NCBI RefSeq assembly: GCF_002155965.1
Contig: NZ_MUMH01000064.1
Coordinates: 62,001 to 126,000 of the forward strand
DNA length: 64,000 nucleotides
Source: Allokutzneria sp. NRRL B-24872
GTDB lineage: Bacteria > Actinomycetota > Actinomycetes > Mycobacteriales > Pseudonocardiaceae
Direction of reading: 5' to 3'
Under the pieces are notes generated by a model. That model ran no database searches. It had not been told where the DNA came from and saw nothing but the letters and a program-made list of their open reading frames with translations. Shown piece by piece: positions 25,867 through 33,591 of the stretch. How positions within the stretch are numbered: the stretch's first letter is position 1; each line of letters starts with the position of its first letter. The position numbers were made by a program, and so were the translations under genes.

Positions 25867-26196
25867 TCAGCGGCGCGGGCCGTCGTGTTGCCGGGCGCCC
25901 ATCGCACCCCGGTCCGCCCCGTTCGGCAACCGCTCGTCGACGAGGCGGTCGATCGTGAAGTTCTCCGAGCGCCCCACCAGGAGCACGAGCACCACCAGGC
26001 ACCCCGCGAACAGCCCGATCCCGTGCGCGCCGAACAGATCCGTGCCTGTCAGGAACAACGCCAGCACCGCCCCACCCCCGATCAGGCTCAGGCGCACATC
26101 AGCGGAGCGGCGCCGGTTCAGGACGCAGACGAACCACCCGACGAGCAACCCGAACGCTCCCGCGCCGAGCAACCGGACCGTCGTAGCCGGTTCCAT
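25867..26196 (-). CDS. Three-helix membrane protein linked to the CHAT gene
   Basis: A 109-residue protein with three predicted membrane helices (about 8-27, 36-54 and 57-74) and a charged C-terminal tail of about 35 residues (ENFTIDRLVDERLP onward). ATG 26196 is chosen for its GGAGGGAAGG site; an in-frame extension of ten codons is open. It lies 9 bp upstream of the vWA-CHAT gene on the same strand and is therefore co-transcribed. No family is recognised. It could anchor or be cleaved by the CHAT protein; that is inference from the operon alone. Confidence 0.7.
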   Translation of the reverse strand: MEPATTVRLLGAGAFGLLVGWFVCVLNRRRSADVRLSLIGGGAVLALFLTGTDLFGAHGIGLFAGCLVVLVLLVGRSENFTIDRLVDERLPNGADRGAMGARQHDGPRR

Positions 26197-26352
26197 ACGC
26201 CTTCCCTCCACACGCGAAACCCACACACAAACAGAGGTCCCCTCCCAGACGGGGACCCCCTAATCTCCAACTCTTGCACGCACGGCCCTTCAACAACCCC
26301 AAAACCCGACTCCCTGGGCGGAACCCCTCTCACCCCGCCCGCGCCCGTACGT

Positions 26353-26401
26353 ACCCAATGCGGCATTCGTTTCGCCAGACGTAACCAATGCCGCATTGGT
26401 T
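26353..26401. repeat. Two related 19-bp palindromes
   Basis: 26383-26401 is a perfect 9-1-9 palindrome (AACCAATGC, C, GCATTGGTT). 26353-26371 is a diverged copy (ACCCAATGC, G, GCATTCGTT) 30 bp to its left. They lie about 160-205 bp upstream of the start of the membrane protein-CHAT unit, so they could be regulator sites or members of a dispersed repeat family. Confidence 0.75.
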
Positions 26402-26441
26402 CCACACCCGCCGCCCCCGCCCGCGCGCCCCGTAAGCCCTG

Positions 26442-26800
26442 AACGACCCCTTCAGTGCGCTCAACGCACCAAACGACCCGTTCAGGGCGTTGGGGGCACC
26501 AAACGACCCGTTCAGTGTGTTGAGGAACCCGAACGGCCCGTTCAGTGCGCGCGCCAGTCCCCAGTGACCGTTGGCGCGCTCAACGCCCCGAATGACCCGT
26601 TCAGTGCGTTGGAGGGCCTGAATGACTCATTGAGGTACGTGGACTCCCCGAATGACCCCTTCAGGTACGTGGACTCCCTGAACGGCCCGTTGAGGTACCT
26701 CAACTCCCCGAACGGCCCTTTCGGGTACTTGAACGCACCAAACGACCCGTTCAGTGCGCTCAACGCACCAAACGAGCCGTTGATCAGGCGAAACGATCAG
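26442..26800. repeat. Tandem array of twelve 30-bp repeats
   Basis: Twelve units begin at 26442, 26472, 26502, 26532, 26562, 26591, 26621, 26651, 26681, 26711, 26741 and 26771; the period is 30 bp apart from one 1-bp loss. The unit resembles AACGACCCGTTCAGTGCGCT followed by CAACGCACCA. AACGGCCCGTT-type cores are palindromic, and GTGCG...CGCAC arms can pair across unit boundaries. The first and last units are best conserved and middle units have drifted. There are no spacers, so it is not a CRISPR. Confidence 0.9.
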
Positions 26801-26813
26801 GTGAGCGAACGAA

Positions 26814-27464
26814 TCAGGTCATCAGGCCGGAGCGCCACGCCCACGAAGCGATCTCCACGCGGTTGCGAGCGCCGAGCTTGGACTGCACGGAAGCGAGGTG
26901 CGTCTTCACGGTGGACAGCGACAAGAACAGCTCGGCGCCGATCTCGGTGTTGGTCAGCCCCCGAGCGACCGCGCGCACAACGTCCAGCTCGCGCTCGGTC
27001 AACGCCTCGTGCGGCTTGTCGGCCACGCTCACCGCGGGCTTGTTGAAGTGCTCCAGCATCCGCACGGTGATCTGCGGCGAGATCAACGCGTCCCCGCGCT
27101 CGGCCGCCCGAACGGCCTCCACGAGCAGCGCGGGCCCGGCGTCCTTCAACAGGAAGCCGCTGGCGCCGTTGGCCAGCGCGGTGTGCACGTACTCGTCGAG
27201 GTCGAAGGTGGTCACGACGACGACCTTGATCGGGTCGGTGACGCCGGGGCCGCACAGCTGCCTGGTGACCTCCAGGCCGTCGAGGCCGGGCATGCGGATG
27301 TCCATGAGGCAGACGTCGGGCCGCAGCTCGCGGGCCTTGCTCACCGCGGAGATGCCGTCCCGGACGTCGGCGACGACCTCGATGTCGTCCTCGTTCTCCA
27401 GGATCATCCGGAAGCCGATGCGCACCATGTCCTGGTCGTCGGCGATGAGCACCCGGATCGTCAT
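26814..27464 (-). CDS. NarL-type response regulator
   Basis: A 216-residue regulator: receiver with acidic residues D9/D10, phospho-acceptor D55 (LMDIRMPGLDG) and the conserved K in FLLKD, then a LuxR-type HTH (LTERELDVVRAVARGLTNTEI to STVKTHLASVQSKLG). ATG 27464 overlaps the kinase stop, fixing the start. It is paired with the DesK-type kinase and lies divergent from the ABC/FtsX exporter at 28.8-31.8 kb, its likely target. Confidence 0.95.
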   Translation of the reverse strand: MTIRVLIADDQDMVRIGFRMILENEDDIEVVADVRDGISAVSKARELRPDVCLMDIRMPGLDGLEVTRQLCGPGVTDPIKVVVVTTFDLDEYVHTALANGASGFLLKDAGPALLVEAVRAAERGDALISPQITVRMLEHFNKPAVSVADKPHEALTERELDVVRAVARGLTNTEIGAELFLSLSTVKTHLASVQSKLGARNRVEIASWAWRSGLMT

Positions 27465-28657
27465 TGCTTGGCCTCCCCAACCGGCAGCTCGGCGAAGACC
27501 TCCCAACCGCCCTTCCACCCCCGGCCGGCCGAGAAGCGACCGCCGAGCAGCTCGACGCGTTCCCGCATTCCGACCAGACCGTAGCCGCCGGAGCCGCCGA
27601 TCGGGTCATGGGCCGAGCCCTGCCCGTCGTCGGCGATGACCACGCGCGTCCTGCCCGGTTCGCTGATGACGTCGATCTTGATCACCGAGGCGTTCAGCGC
27701 GTGCTTGTGCGCGTTGGTCAGCGCCTCCTGCACCAGCCGCAGCACGGAGCGCGCGACCTCGGCGGGCACCTCCGCGCGCAGGTCGATGCGCAGCTCGATC
27801 GGCGGTCCGATCTCCCGCGCCTCCTCGACCACCTTGCGCACGTCGGCCGCGAGGTCGGCGGTCGCGGACTCGGCGGCGTCGACGCCGATCCGCGCGTCAG
27901 CGTCGCGCAGCGTGCCGACCAGCCGCCGCATCGCGGTCAGCGCATCGCTGCCGCTGCGCGCGACACTGGGAAGAATCCGTTGTGCGGCAAGGGGATCTTT
28001 CTCTGCGACGATCATCGCGGCCTGGGCCTGCACGACGATTCCGGTGACGTGGTGCGCGACGACGTCGTGCAGCTCGCGGGCCAGCGCGATGCGCTCCTGC
28101 TGCTGCGCGGAGGTCACCGCGTGGGTGACGGTGCGCTGCCGGTCCTTCTCCCGCGCCCGGAAGTACAGCCCCGTTCCGACCGCGAGCGCGAACAGCATGA
28201 AGGTCGGGAACGCGTTGTCGAAGTTGTTCAGCAGCCAGCCGCCCCGGAGGTTGTGCGGCCTGAACAGCGCTGCGATGAGCCCGGAGAACCAGATCGCCAC
28301 CACGGCGGTGGTCGCCCACCGCCCCGGCGAGGAGCGGACGACCATCGCGATCAGCACCATCGTCGCCGCGGTCTCCGACGGGGACACCGGGCTGAAGACG
28401 GCGAAGGTCTGGGTCCCGGTGAGGGAGTAGCCGAGCGAGGTCCCGACGAGCATCGCCGCGCCGATGAACGCTGCGTCGATCGGCCTGCGCGGCGAGATCA
28501 CCGCGACCGCGGACAGCAACATCGCGGGCGGGAGCGCGAGCAGGTCCCGGTTGAGCCCTGTGGACACCAGCTCCGCGAACAGCAGCACGCCGAGCGCGAG
28601 CGCGATCGGCCACTGCCTGCGCATGAGTGACTGCCAGCTCGCCAGGGAGTTGTCCAC
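27461..28657 (-). CDS. DesK-type sensor histidine kinase
   Basis: A kinase of about 398 residues. GTG at 28657 is taken as start; ATG 28624 is possible. Six or so membrane helices fill about 15-165, then HisKA_3 with H197 (ARELHDVVAHHVTG) and a HATPase_c domain (RLVQEALTNAHKHA, ADDGQG, GYGLVGMRERVELLGG). Short outer loops indicate an intramembrane sensor of envelope stress. Translationally coupled to the response regulator and divergent from an FtsX-type exporter, a common arrangement for antimicrobial peptide or lipid stress systems. Confidence 0.94.
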   Translation of the reverse strand: MDNSLASWQSLMRRQWPIALALGVLLFAELVSTGLNRDLLALPPAMLLSAVAVISPRRPIDAAFIGAAMLVGTSLGYSLTGTQTFAVFSPVSPSETAATMVLIAMVVRSSPGRWATTAVVAIWFSGLIAALFRPHNLRGGWLLNNFDNAFPTFMLFALAVGTGLYFRAREKDRQRTVTHAVTSAQQQERIALARELHDVVAHHVTGIVVQAQAAMIVAEKDPLAAQRILPSVARSGSDALTAMRRLVGTLRDADARIGVDAAESATADLAADVRKVVEEAREIGPPIELRIDLRAEVPAEVARSVLRLVQEALTNAHKHALNASVIKIDVISEPGRTRVVIADDGQGSAHDPIGGSGGYGLVGMRERVELLGGRFSAGRGWKGGWEVFAELPVGEAKQ

Positions 28658-28826
28658 GAGACAGCAGGCTACGACCCCCGTGACCGGGAGCGGGTCGGCC
28701 ACGCGGCCATGACCGCCCTCGGCCATTCGGCCGACCGATCGGGTGACGGCCCGGCCCGCTGGCCGAAGTGGCGGGACCTCGCCGGAAAGCAGGGTTGTCC
28801 CAGTCGTTCACAGCTTGGAGGAGACG

Positions 28827-29537
28827 GTGACAGAACCGATGGGTCTGAACCCACTTGCCGATCGCCAGCCCATTCTCGTCGGGCAGGGCCTGGTCAAGCG
28901 CTACGGGCAGACCCACGCGCTGGCCGGGGTGGACATCGCCGTCGGCGTCGGCGAGGTCGTCGCCATCGTCGGCCCGTCCGGTTCGGGCAAGTCCACGTTG
29001 CTGCACGTGCTGGCCGGAATCCTGCCCGCCGACGGAGGGGACGTCCTGGTCGCGGGCCGCCCCATCACCCGCCTCGGCGAGGGGGAGCGCAGCAAGCTCC
29101 GCCGCAGCGCGTTCGGCTTCGTCTTCCAGACCGGCATGCTCGTCGCCGAGCTGACCGCCGAGGAGAACGTCGCGCTGCCGCTGTTGCTCGCGGGCGGTTC
29201 CAAGAAGCAGGCGATGGGCACCGCCCAGGAGTGGCTGATCAAGCTCGGCCTCGGCGGGATGGAGCACCGGCGCCCCGGCGAGCTCTCCGGCGGGCAGGCG
29301 CAGCGGGTCGCCATCGCCAGGGCGCTCGCCCACCGGCCCAGGGTGATCTTCGCCGACGAGCCGACCGGAGCGCTGGACTCGCGCACCGGCGAGGAGACGG
29401 TGACCGCGCTGCTGCACGCCGCGCGCGCGACCGGAGCGGCGGTCGTCATCGTCACCCACGACCCCAACGTCGCCGCCCGCGCCCAGCGCGTCGTCGAGAT
29501 CACCGACGGCCGGATCGCGCTGCGAGCCGCCGCGTGA
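28827..29537 (+). CDS. ABC transporter ATPase (MacB/BceA clade)
   Basis: A 236-residue ATPase. GTG at 28827 has a TTGGAGGAG site upstream. Walker A GPSGSGKST, signature LSGGQAQR, Walker B VIFADEPTGALDS and switch His (VTHDPN) are present. TGALDS endings are typical of the BceA/MacB group that pairs with large FtsX permeases. Its stop overlaps the permease GTG. It stands divergent from a kinase-regulator pair about 170 bp away. Confidence 0.95.
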   Translation: MTEPMGLNPLADRQPILVGQGLVKRYGQTHALAGVDIAVGVGEVVAIVGPSGSGKSTLLHVLAGILPADGGDVLVAGRPITRLGEGERSKLRRSAFGFVFQTGMLVAELTAEENVALPLLLAGGSKKQAMGTAQEWLIKLGLGGMEHRRPGELSGGQAQRVAIARALAHRPRVIFADEPTGALDSRTGEETVTALLHAARATGAAVVIVTHDPNVAARAQRVVEITDGRIALRAAA

Positions 29538-31783
29538 ACCCTCTGCAACTGGCCGTGCGCGTGCTGCGGGCCGATTCCCGCAGCCGCGCGTCCGCCCTCT
29601 TCACCATGCTCGGCGTCGCGGTCGGCGTCGCGCTCGTGGTGTGGCTGGCCGCCATGCCCGGCGCGATCCAGAACCGAGCCGACCGCGAGAGCTGGCGTTC
29701 CCAGTACAGCGTGGGCGGTCCCGAGCAGCCCGCTAACCAGCCGCTGCTCATCGTCAACACCTACGACGACGTCGACGGCGAGCGCGTGCACCGCTTCGAC
29801 GTCGCCACGCTCAAGCCCGGCGTGCCCGTGGCACCCGGCATCCCGCGCATCCCCGGCCCCGGCGAGGTCTTCCTCTCCCCGGCCTTGGCAGATCTCGCCG
29901 CGAAACGCCCGCCCGCCGAGTTGGCCGAGCGCTTCCCCGGCAAGGTCGTCGGCGCGGTCGGCGACGAGGCGCTGACCCATCCGGACGAGCTGGTCGCGAT
30001 CGTCGGCCACGCCCCGGACGAGATGCCCTCCGGAGCCCAAGCGCGCGCCGATCTCGCCCGCCCCGAGCACGGTGGCCACCCGGACGGGCTCCTGCTGCTG
30101 CTCTCCCAGGTCGGCCTGATCATCCTGGTCGTGCCGTGCCTGGTGCTGGTGGCCTCGGCCGCGCGGCTCACGGCGGCGCGGCGGGAACGCAGGCTGGCCG
30201 CGCTGCGGCTGGCGGGCGCGACACCGCAGCAGGTCGTCTGGATGACCGTCGCGGAGACCGCGGTCGCCGCGGTCGCGGGCACGGTGCTCGGCCTGATCAT
30301 CGGCATCCCGCTGCGCTCGCTCACCGCGCGCATCCCGTGGGAGGGCGGCACCTGGTTCCCCTCCGACTTCACACCGAGTCCGCTGCTCGTGGTCGCCGTG
30401 CTGGTCCTGGCCCCGCTGATGGTCTGCCTCGCCGCCGTGTTCGGGTTGCGCCGGGTGCTCCACCAGCCGCTCGGTGCCGCCAACCAGCACACCAAGCGCG
30501 CGCCGAGCATCGCCCGGTTGCTGCTGATCTTCGGGGCGGGCGCGGTCTTCTTCGTGGGCCTCGGCATGGCCCAGGGCAGGGACGGCACCACCACCTACGT
30601 GCTGATCGGGCTCGCGGCCGTGGCGATCGCCCTCGTCCTGGTCGGCCCACTGGTCACCTCGTGGGTCGGCAGGTTCTTCACCGGGTTCTGGCGTTCCCCC
30701 GCGACGCTGCTCGCCGGGCGCAGGCTGCGCGATGACCCCAAGGCCGCATTCCGCGCGTCCTCCGGTGTGGTGGTCGCGGTGTTCGCGGGCTCCCTCGCGC
30801 TGACCATGTTCCCCGGACTGGAGGGCAGGATCGGCTTCAGCGACGGCACCTGGCGGGACGGCGTGATCGTCGCCGAGAGCTACGGCGCGCAGGCCAAACA
30901 GGTCGCTGCTGTGCGTTCGGACATCGCGAAGAACGGCGTCACCGCCCCCGTGATGGCGATCAGCGAGGGCAGCATCGGGGCCAAGGGTGACAAGCAGCTC
31001 CGGTCCGCGATGGTCCTGAGCTGCACAGATGCCGTGAAGATCCGCCCGGTCGACATCTCCACCTGTCAGCAGGGCCCCGCGATCTACGTGCCGAGGGGCA
31101 CGCGCATCGCCCCGGGCGAGCTCGTCTTCCGCGGCTTCGGTTCGCGAGGCGCAGAGCCCGCCGACATCGCCCTGCCCGCTCAGGTGCCGGTCCGCGAGTA
31201 CCAGTCGAACGGCCGAGGCCGCTCGACGATCTTCGTCGACCCGGCGCTCGTGCCCCAGAACAAGCTCTCGATCAGCTCCATCGCCGTGGTGACCACGCCG
31301 CAGAACGAGGCGGTCGCCCGCACGGCCGTCCTGCGCAACGCGGTCGGCGCGTCGATCTACAGCAACGGGGCCTACGACTCGCACGGCGACACCCTGCTCG
31401 GGGACCTGCGCCGGGTGACCGTGATCGGCCTCGCGATCGCCACCATCCTCGGCGGGGTGAGCGCCGGGGTGGCCGCCGCAGGCTCCGTCGTGGACCGCAG
31501 GCGCACGTTCGGCGCGCTGATCGCGGCAGGAACACCGACGAACGTGCTGGTCAAGGCCCTGCGCCGGGAGGCGATGCTGCCAGCGCTCGTGGCAACCGTC
31601 GGCGCGAGCGTCGCGGGAGCCTTCATCGGCGCCGGGTTGTTGACCCTGGCCAAGGGCGATCTCGTGCTGAGTCCGTGGCTGGTGACCCCGGCGGTGCTGG
31701 GCCTGGTCGTTGCCCTGCTCGCCGCGGCCGCCTGCGGGCCGGTCCTGCGCAAGGTGACCGCCCGCGCGTACGCCGAGGAGTAG
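29534..31783 (+). CDS. Large FtsX-family ABC permease
   Basis: A 749-residue permease starting at a GTG overlapping the ATPase stop. Layout: first helix (about 20-42), an outer domain of about 150 residues, FtsX helices (about 195-310, with RERRLAALRLAGATPQQV), a central pair of helices, a second outer domain of about 200 residues and a C-terminal FtsX triplet (with DRRRTFGALIAAGTPTNVL). This is the duplicated ten-helix plan of actinobacterial efflux permeases. Substrate unknown; peptide antibiotics or lipids are typical. A strong terminator follows. Confidence 0.93.
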   Translation: MNPLQLAVRVLRADSRSRASALFTMLGVAVGVALVVWLAAMPGAIQNRADRESWRSQYSVGGPEQPANQPLLIVNTYDDVDGERVHRFDVATLKPGVPVAPGIPRIPGPGEVFLSPALADLAAKRPPAELAERFPGKVVGAVGDEALTHPDELVAIVGHAPDEMPSGAQARADLARPEHGGHPDGLLLLLSQVGLIILVVPCLVLVASAARLTAARRERRLAALRLAGATPQQVVWMTVAETAVAAVAGTVLGLIIGIPLRSLTARIPWEGGTWFPSDFTPSPLLVVAVLVLAPLMVCLAAVFGLRRVLHQPLGAANQHTKRAPSIARLLLIFGAGAVFFVGLGMAQGRDGTTTYVLIGLAAVAIALVLVGPLVTSWVGRFFTGFWRSPATLLAGRRLRDDPKAAFRASSGVVVAVFAGSLALTMFPGLEGRIGFSDGTWRDGVIVAESYGAQAKQVAAVRSDIAKNGVTAPVMAISEGSIGAKGDKQLRSAMVLSCTDAVKIRPVDISTCQQGPAIYVPRGTRIAPGELVFRGFGSRGAEPADIALPAQVPVREYQSNGRGRSTIFVDPALVPQNKLSISSIAVVTTPQNEAVARTAVLRNAVGASIYSNGAYDSHGDTLLGDLRRVTVIGLAIATILGGVSAGVAAAGSVVDRRRTFGALIAAGTPTNVLVKALRREAMLPALVATVGASVAGAFIGAGLLTLAKGDLVLSPWLVTPAVLGLVVALLAAAACGPVLRKVTARAYAEE

Positions 31784-31805
31784 GCCCTCGGCGTGCGTCA
31801 ACCCT

Positions 31806-31859
31806 GACGGGGGTTCGGGCCGACTTCGGGGGTCGGCCCGAGCCCCCGTCGGGGTTTTT
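31806..31859 (+). terminator. Intrinsic terminator after the ABC/FtsX operon
   Basis: A 19-bp stem (31806-31824 with 31832-31850, one G-T wobble position) around a 7-nt TTCGGGG loop, followed by GGGGTTTTT. It lies 22 bp past the permease stop. Confidence 0.92.
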
Positions 31860-31972
31860 CCCCCTCGGCCGGATGGCGAGCGCGCTCTGGCCGCACAGCC
31901 GATCCGCTGACCCCCTCCGACCAGCGACTCTTGTGGTGTCACGCCGAAGAGGGGACACCGGAGGAGCAGGAG

Positions 31973-32179
31973 ATGGTCACCATGATCTGGATCGGAATCG
32001 CGGCGGGCCTCGTCGTTCTCGTCCTGATGGCCGTGTCGGACCACATGAACGACCACGCCCAGGCCGAGGACCGCGCTCCCGCCCCCGCCGCCGTGCCCGT
32101 TCTGGCCGAGCGCACCAGGAACGCCGCCGCTCCGGCAGCCCTGCCCACCCGCTCGACGCACCTGCCGAGCGCCGCCTGA
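31973..32179 (+). CDS. Small single-pass membrane protein
   Basis: A 68-residue protein. ATG 31973 has a GAGGAGCAGG site. One membrane helix (about 4-22, IWIGIAAGLVVLVLMAVS) leads into an Ala/Pro-rich, low-complexity tail. No family is recognised. It stands alone after the terminator of the exporter operon. Coding is supported by the ribosome site and the hydrophobic segment. Confidence 0.6.
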   Translation: MVTMIWIGIAAGLVVLVLMAVSDHMNDHAQAEDRAPAPAAVPVLAERTRNAAAPAALPTRSTHLPSAA

Positions 32180-32296
32180 CTCACCGGGAACTCCGCCAAT
32201 CACCGGCAATCGCTGTCCAACCGGTGCCGCGCGTGAATATCCTGCGAACTCCCTGGCGCGGTCGCCGCTCCAGGCCCGACGAAGCGGGACTCACGA

Positions 32297-32764
32297 ATGG
32301 CCTCGACCGAAGACCACTTACCGAAGCCGCAGCCGCAGCGGATGAGCAGGCGCGCCAAGACGGTGCTCAACGTCGCGGCCGGTGGGGTCCTGCTGCTGGT
32401 GGTCGCGGTGGCGATCGGCGCGTGCTGGCTGTTCCGCGAGTCCGAGAACATGGCGATCACCAAGGCCACCTACGACGCCGTCGTGGTCGGCCAGCCCGAA
32501 TCCGAGGCCAAGCGGCTGCTTCCGCACGGCCAGTCCAAGATCGCCGCGAAGCTCGCGCGCAAGGGCGGGCTGACCGCCAAGCAGGACAACGCGGCCTGTC
32601 GGCACTACCTCTCCCGCGACGAGCAGGCCGCGCACGCCGGGCACCTGCTGGTCTACCAGGTCTGCTTCGCCGCCGAGTCCAAGTCCGTCGCGGCGAAGTC
32701 CCGGCTGGAGGTCGGCAACCTGGCCCCGAGGGGCCCGCGCTCGGCCGACCGACTCGAGCACTGA
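32297..32764 (+). CDS. Membrane-anchored hypothetical protein
   Basis: A 155-residue protein with a cytoplasmic N-terminus of about 20 residues (SRRAKTVLN), one membrane helix (about 25-46) and an outer domain of about 105 residues containing two cysteines (NAACRHYLS and YQVCFA) that could form a disulfide. The segment ITKATYDAVVVGQPESEAKRLLP resembles small outer domains of actinobacterial anchored proteins (SmpA/BamE-like repeats start similarly), but no family is assigned. No close operon partner. Confidence 0.7.
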   Translation: MASTEDHLPKPQPQRMSRRAKTVLNVAAGGVLLLVVAVAIGACWLFRESENMAITKATYDAVVVGQPESEAKRLLPHGQSKIAAKLARKGGLTAKQDNAACRHYLSRDEQAAHAGHLLVYQVCFAAESKSVAAKSRLEVGNLAPRGPRSADRLEH

Positions 32765-32883
32765 CCGCAAACCTCACCCCTTCAGGGGATAGCTCACACA
32801 AGAAGCACCCCGTTTTCGCGTGATGAGTCCCCGTCAGCGCGCTCTTACCTCGTGAGAGGTCTTGGCGGCGAGAGGGGAACGCA

Positions 32884-33573
32884 GTGGAACAGGTGACGCT
32901 CAGGGCCAACGTGCCCGTCGCCAGGGCGACCCCGGGGCAGCAGCTCGTGCGCGTCGCGCACGTGGACTCCGTTCCGCTCTTCCAGCAGGGCGTCGCCGCG
33001 GTGCTGCACCGCGATCCGCGCACCGTGTGGGTCGGCGCCGCCGCCTCCACCGCCGCCACGGTGAACCTCTGCCAGAGCGCCAAGCCGAACGTCCTGCTCG
33101 TCGACGCCGACGCCGATCCAGGAGCGCACCTGTGCCGCCTGCTCAGCGGCCTGCACCCGGAGTTGGTCGTGGTGGTGCTGTTCCGGCAGAGCGCGCGCAG
33201 CGGGGGCGAGGTCGAGCGCGCGCGCCAGGCCGGTGCCCGCGGTTTCCTCCCCCGCGAGATCGACCCGAACCGCCTGCCGAGCGCGCTCAGCCTCGCGCTG
33301 GAGAACGGCTTCTACATCGATCCCAGCATCAGCCCGCTGCTGAAGAACAGCGGCCACGCCAAGCACTCCGGCACCCTGCTCTCCCGCCGCGAACAGGAAG
33401 TGCTCGGCCTGATCGCCGAGGGCATGACGGCCAAGCGGATCGGCAACCGGCTCGGCGTCACCGAGGAGACCGTCAAGACCCACATCCGCCGGATACTGCG
33501 CAAACTGGAGGCCAGGGACCGCGCCCACGCCGTGGCCCGAGCCTTCCACGCCGGGGTGCTGCCACCCCGCTGA
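32884..33573 (+). CDS. LuxR-type regulator with degenerate receiver
   Basis: A 229-residue protein starting at GTG. The N-terminal half has a receiver-like fold but a poor phosphorylation site: strand 1 ends HVDS with a single Asp instead of two acids, the acceptor region reads LLVDADADPG, and the usual Lys is replaced (GFLPRE). The C-terminal HTH is intact (LSRREQEVLGLIAEGMTAKRIGNRLGV, EETVKTHIRRILRKL). No kinase gene adjoins, so it is an orphan regulator that probably works without phosphorylation. It precedes the LLM oxidoreductase gene by 18 bp and may be co-transcribed with it. Confidence 0.88.
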   Translation: MEQVTLRANVPVARATPGQQLVRVAHVDSVPLFQQGVAAVLHRDPRTVWVGAAASTAATVNLCQSAKPNVLLVDADADPGAHLCRLLSGLHPELVVVVLFRQSARSGGEVERARQAGARGFLPREIDPNRLPSALSLALENGFYIDPSISPLLKNSGHAKHSGTLLSRREQEVLGLIAEGMTAKRIGNRLGVTEETVKTHIRRILRKLEARDRAHAVARAFHAGVLPPR

Positions 33574-33591
33574 CCAGGGGAGAAACGCTTC

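Larger units (their letters stand above)
26227..26813. other. 587-bp gene-free stretch with palindromes and tandem repeats
   Basis: No supported gene. The left part (26227-26352) is the presumed promoter region of the membrane protein-CHAT unit. It holds two related palindromes (26353-26371 and 26383-26401) and the 30-bp tandem array (26442-26800), both listed separately. The array keeps open frames on both strands because 30 is a multiple of three; the resulting decapeptide repeats are judged a by-product. Confidence 0.8.

Noticed and set aside
23380-26442. Long antisense frame opposite the CHAT gene
   Set aside because: Arg/Gln/Pro-rich shadow translation with no recognisable domain; the CHAT frame has catalytic motifs.
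26442-26800. CRISPR array
   Set aside because: Units are contiguous with no unique spacers and there are no cas genes nearby.
26396-27046. Open frames on both strands through the 30-bp repeat array giving decapeptide-repeat proteins
   Set aside because: They arise because 30 is divisible by three; no ribosome site, frames are open in both directions, and one runs into the antisense of the response regulator.
28901-32209. Antisense frame of about 1100 codons opposite the ABC/FtsX operon
   Set aside because: Composition is that of a shadow of GC-rich coding sequence; it crosses the intrinsic terminator and two real genes.
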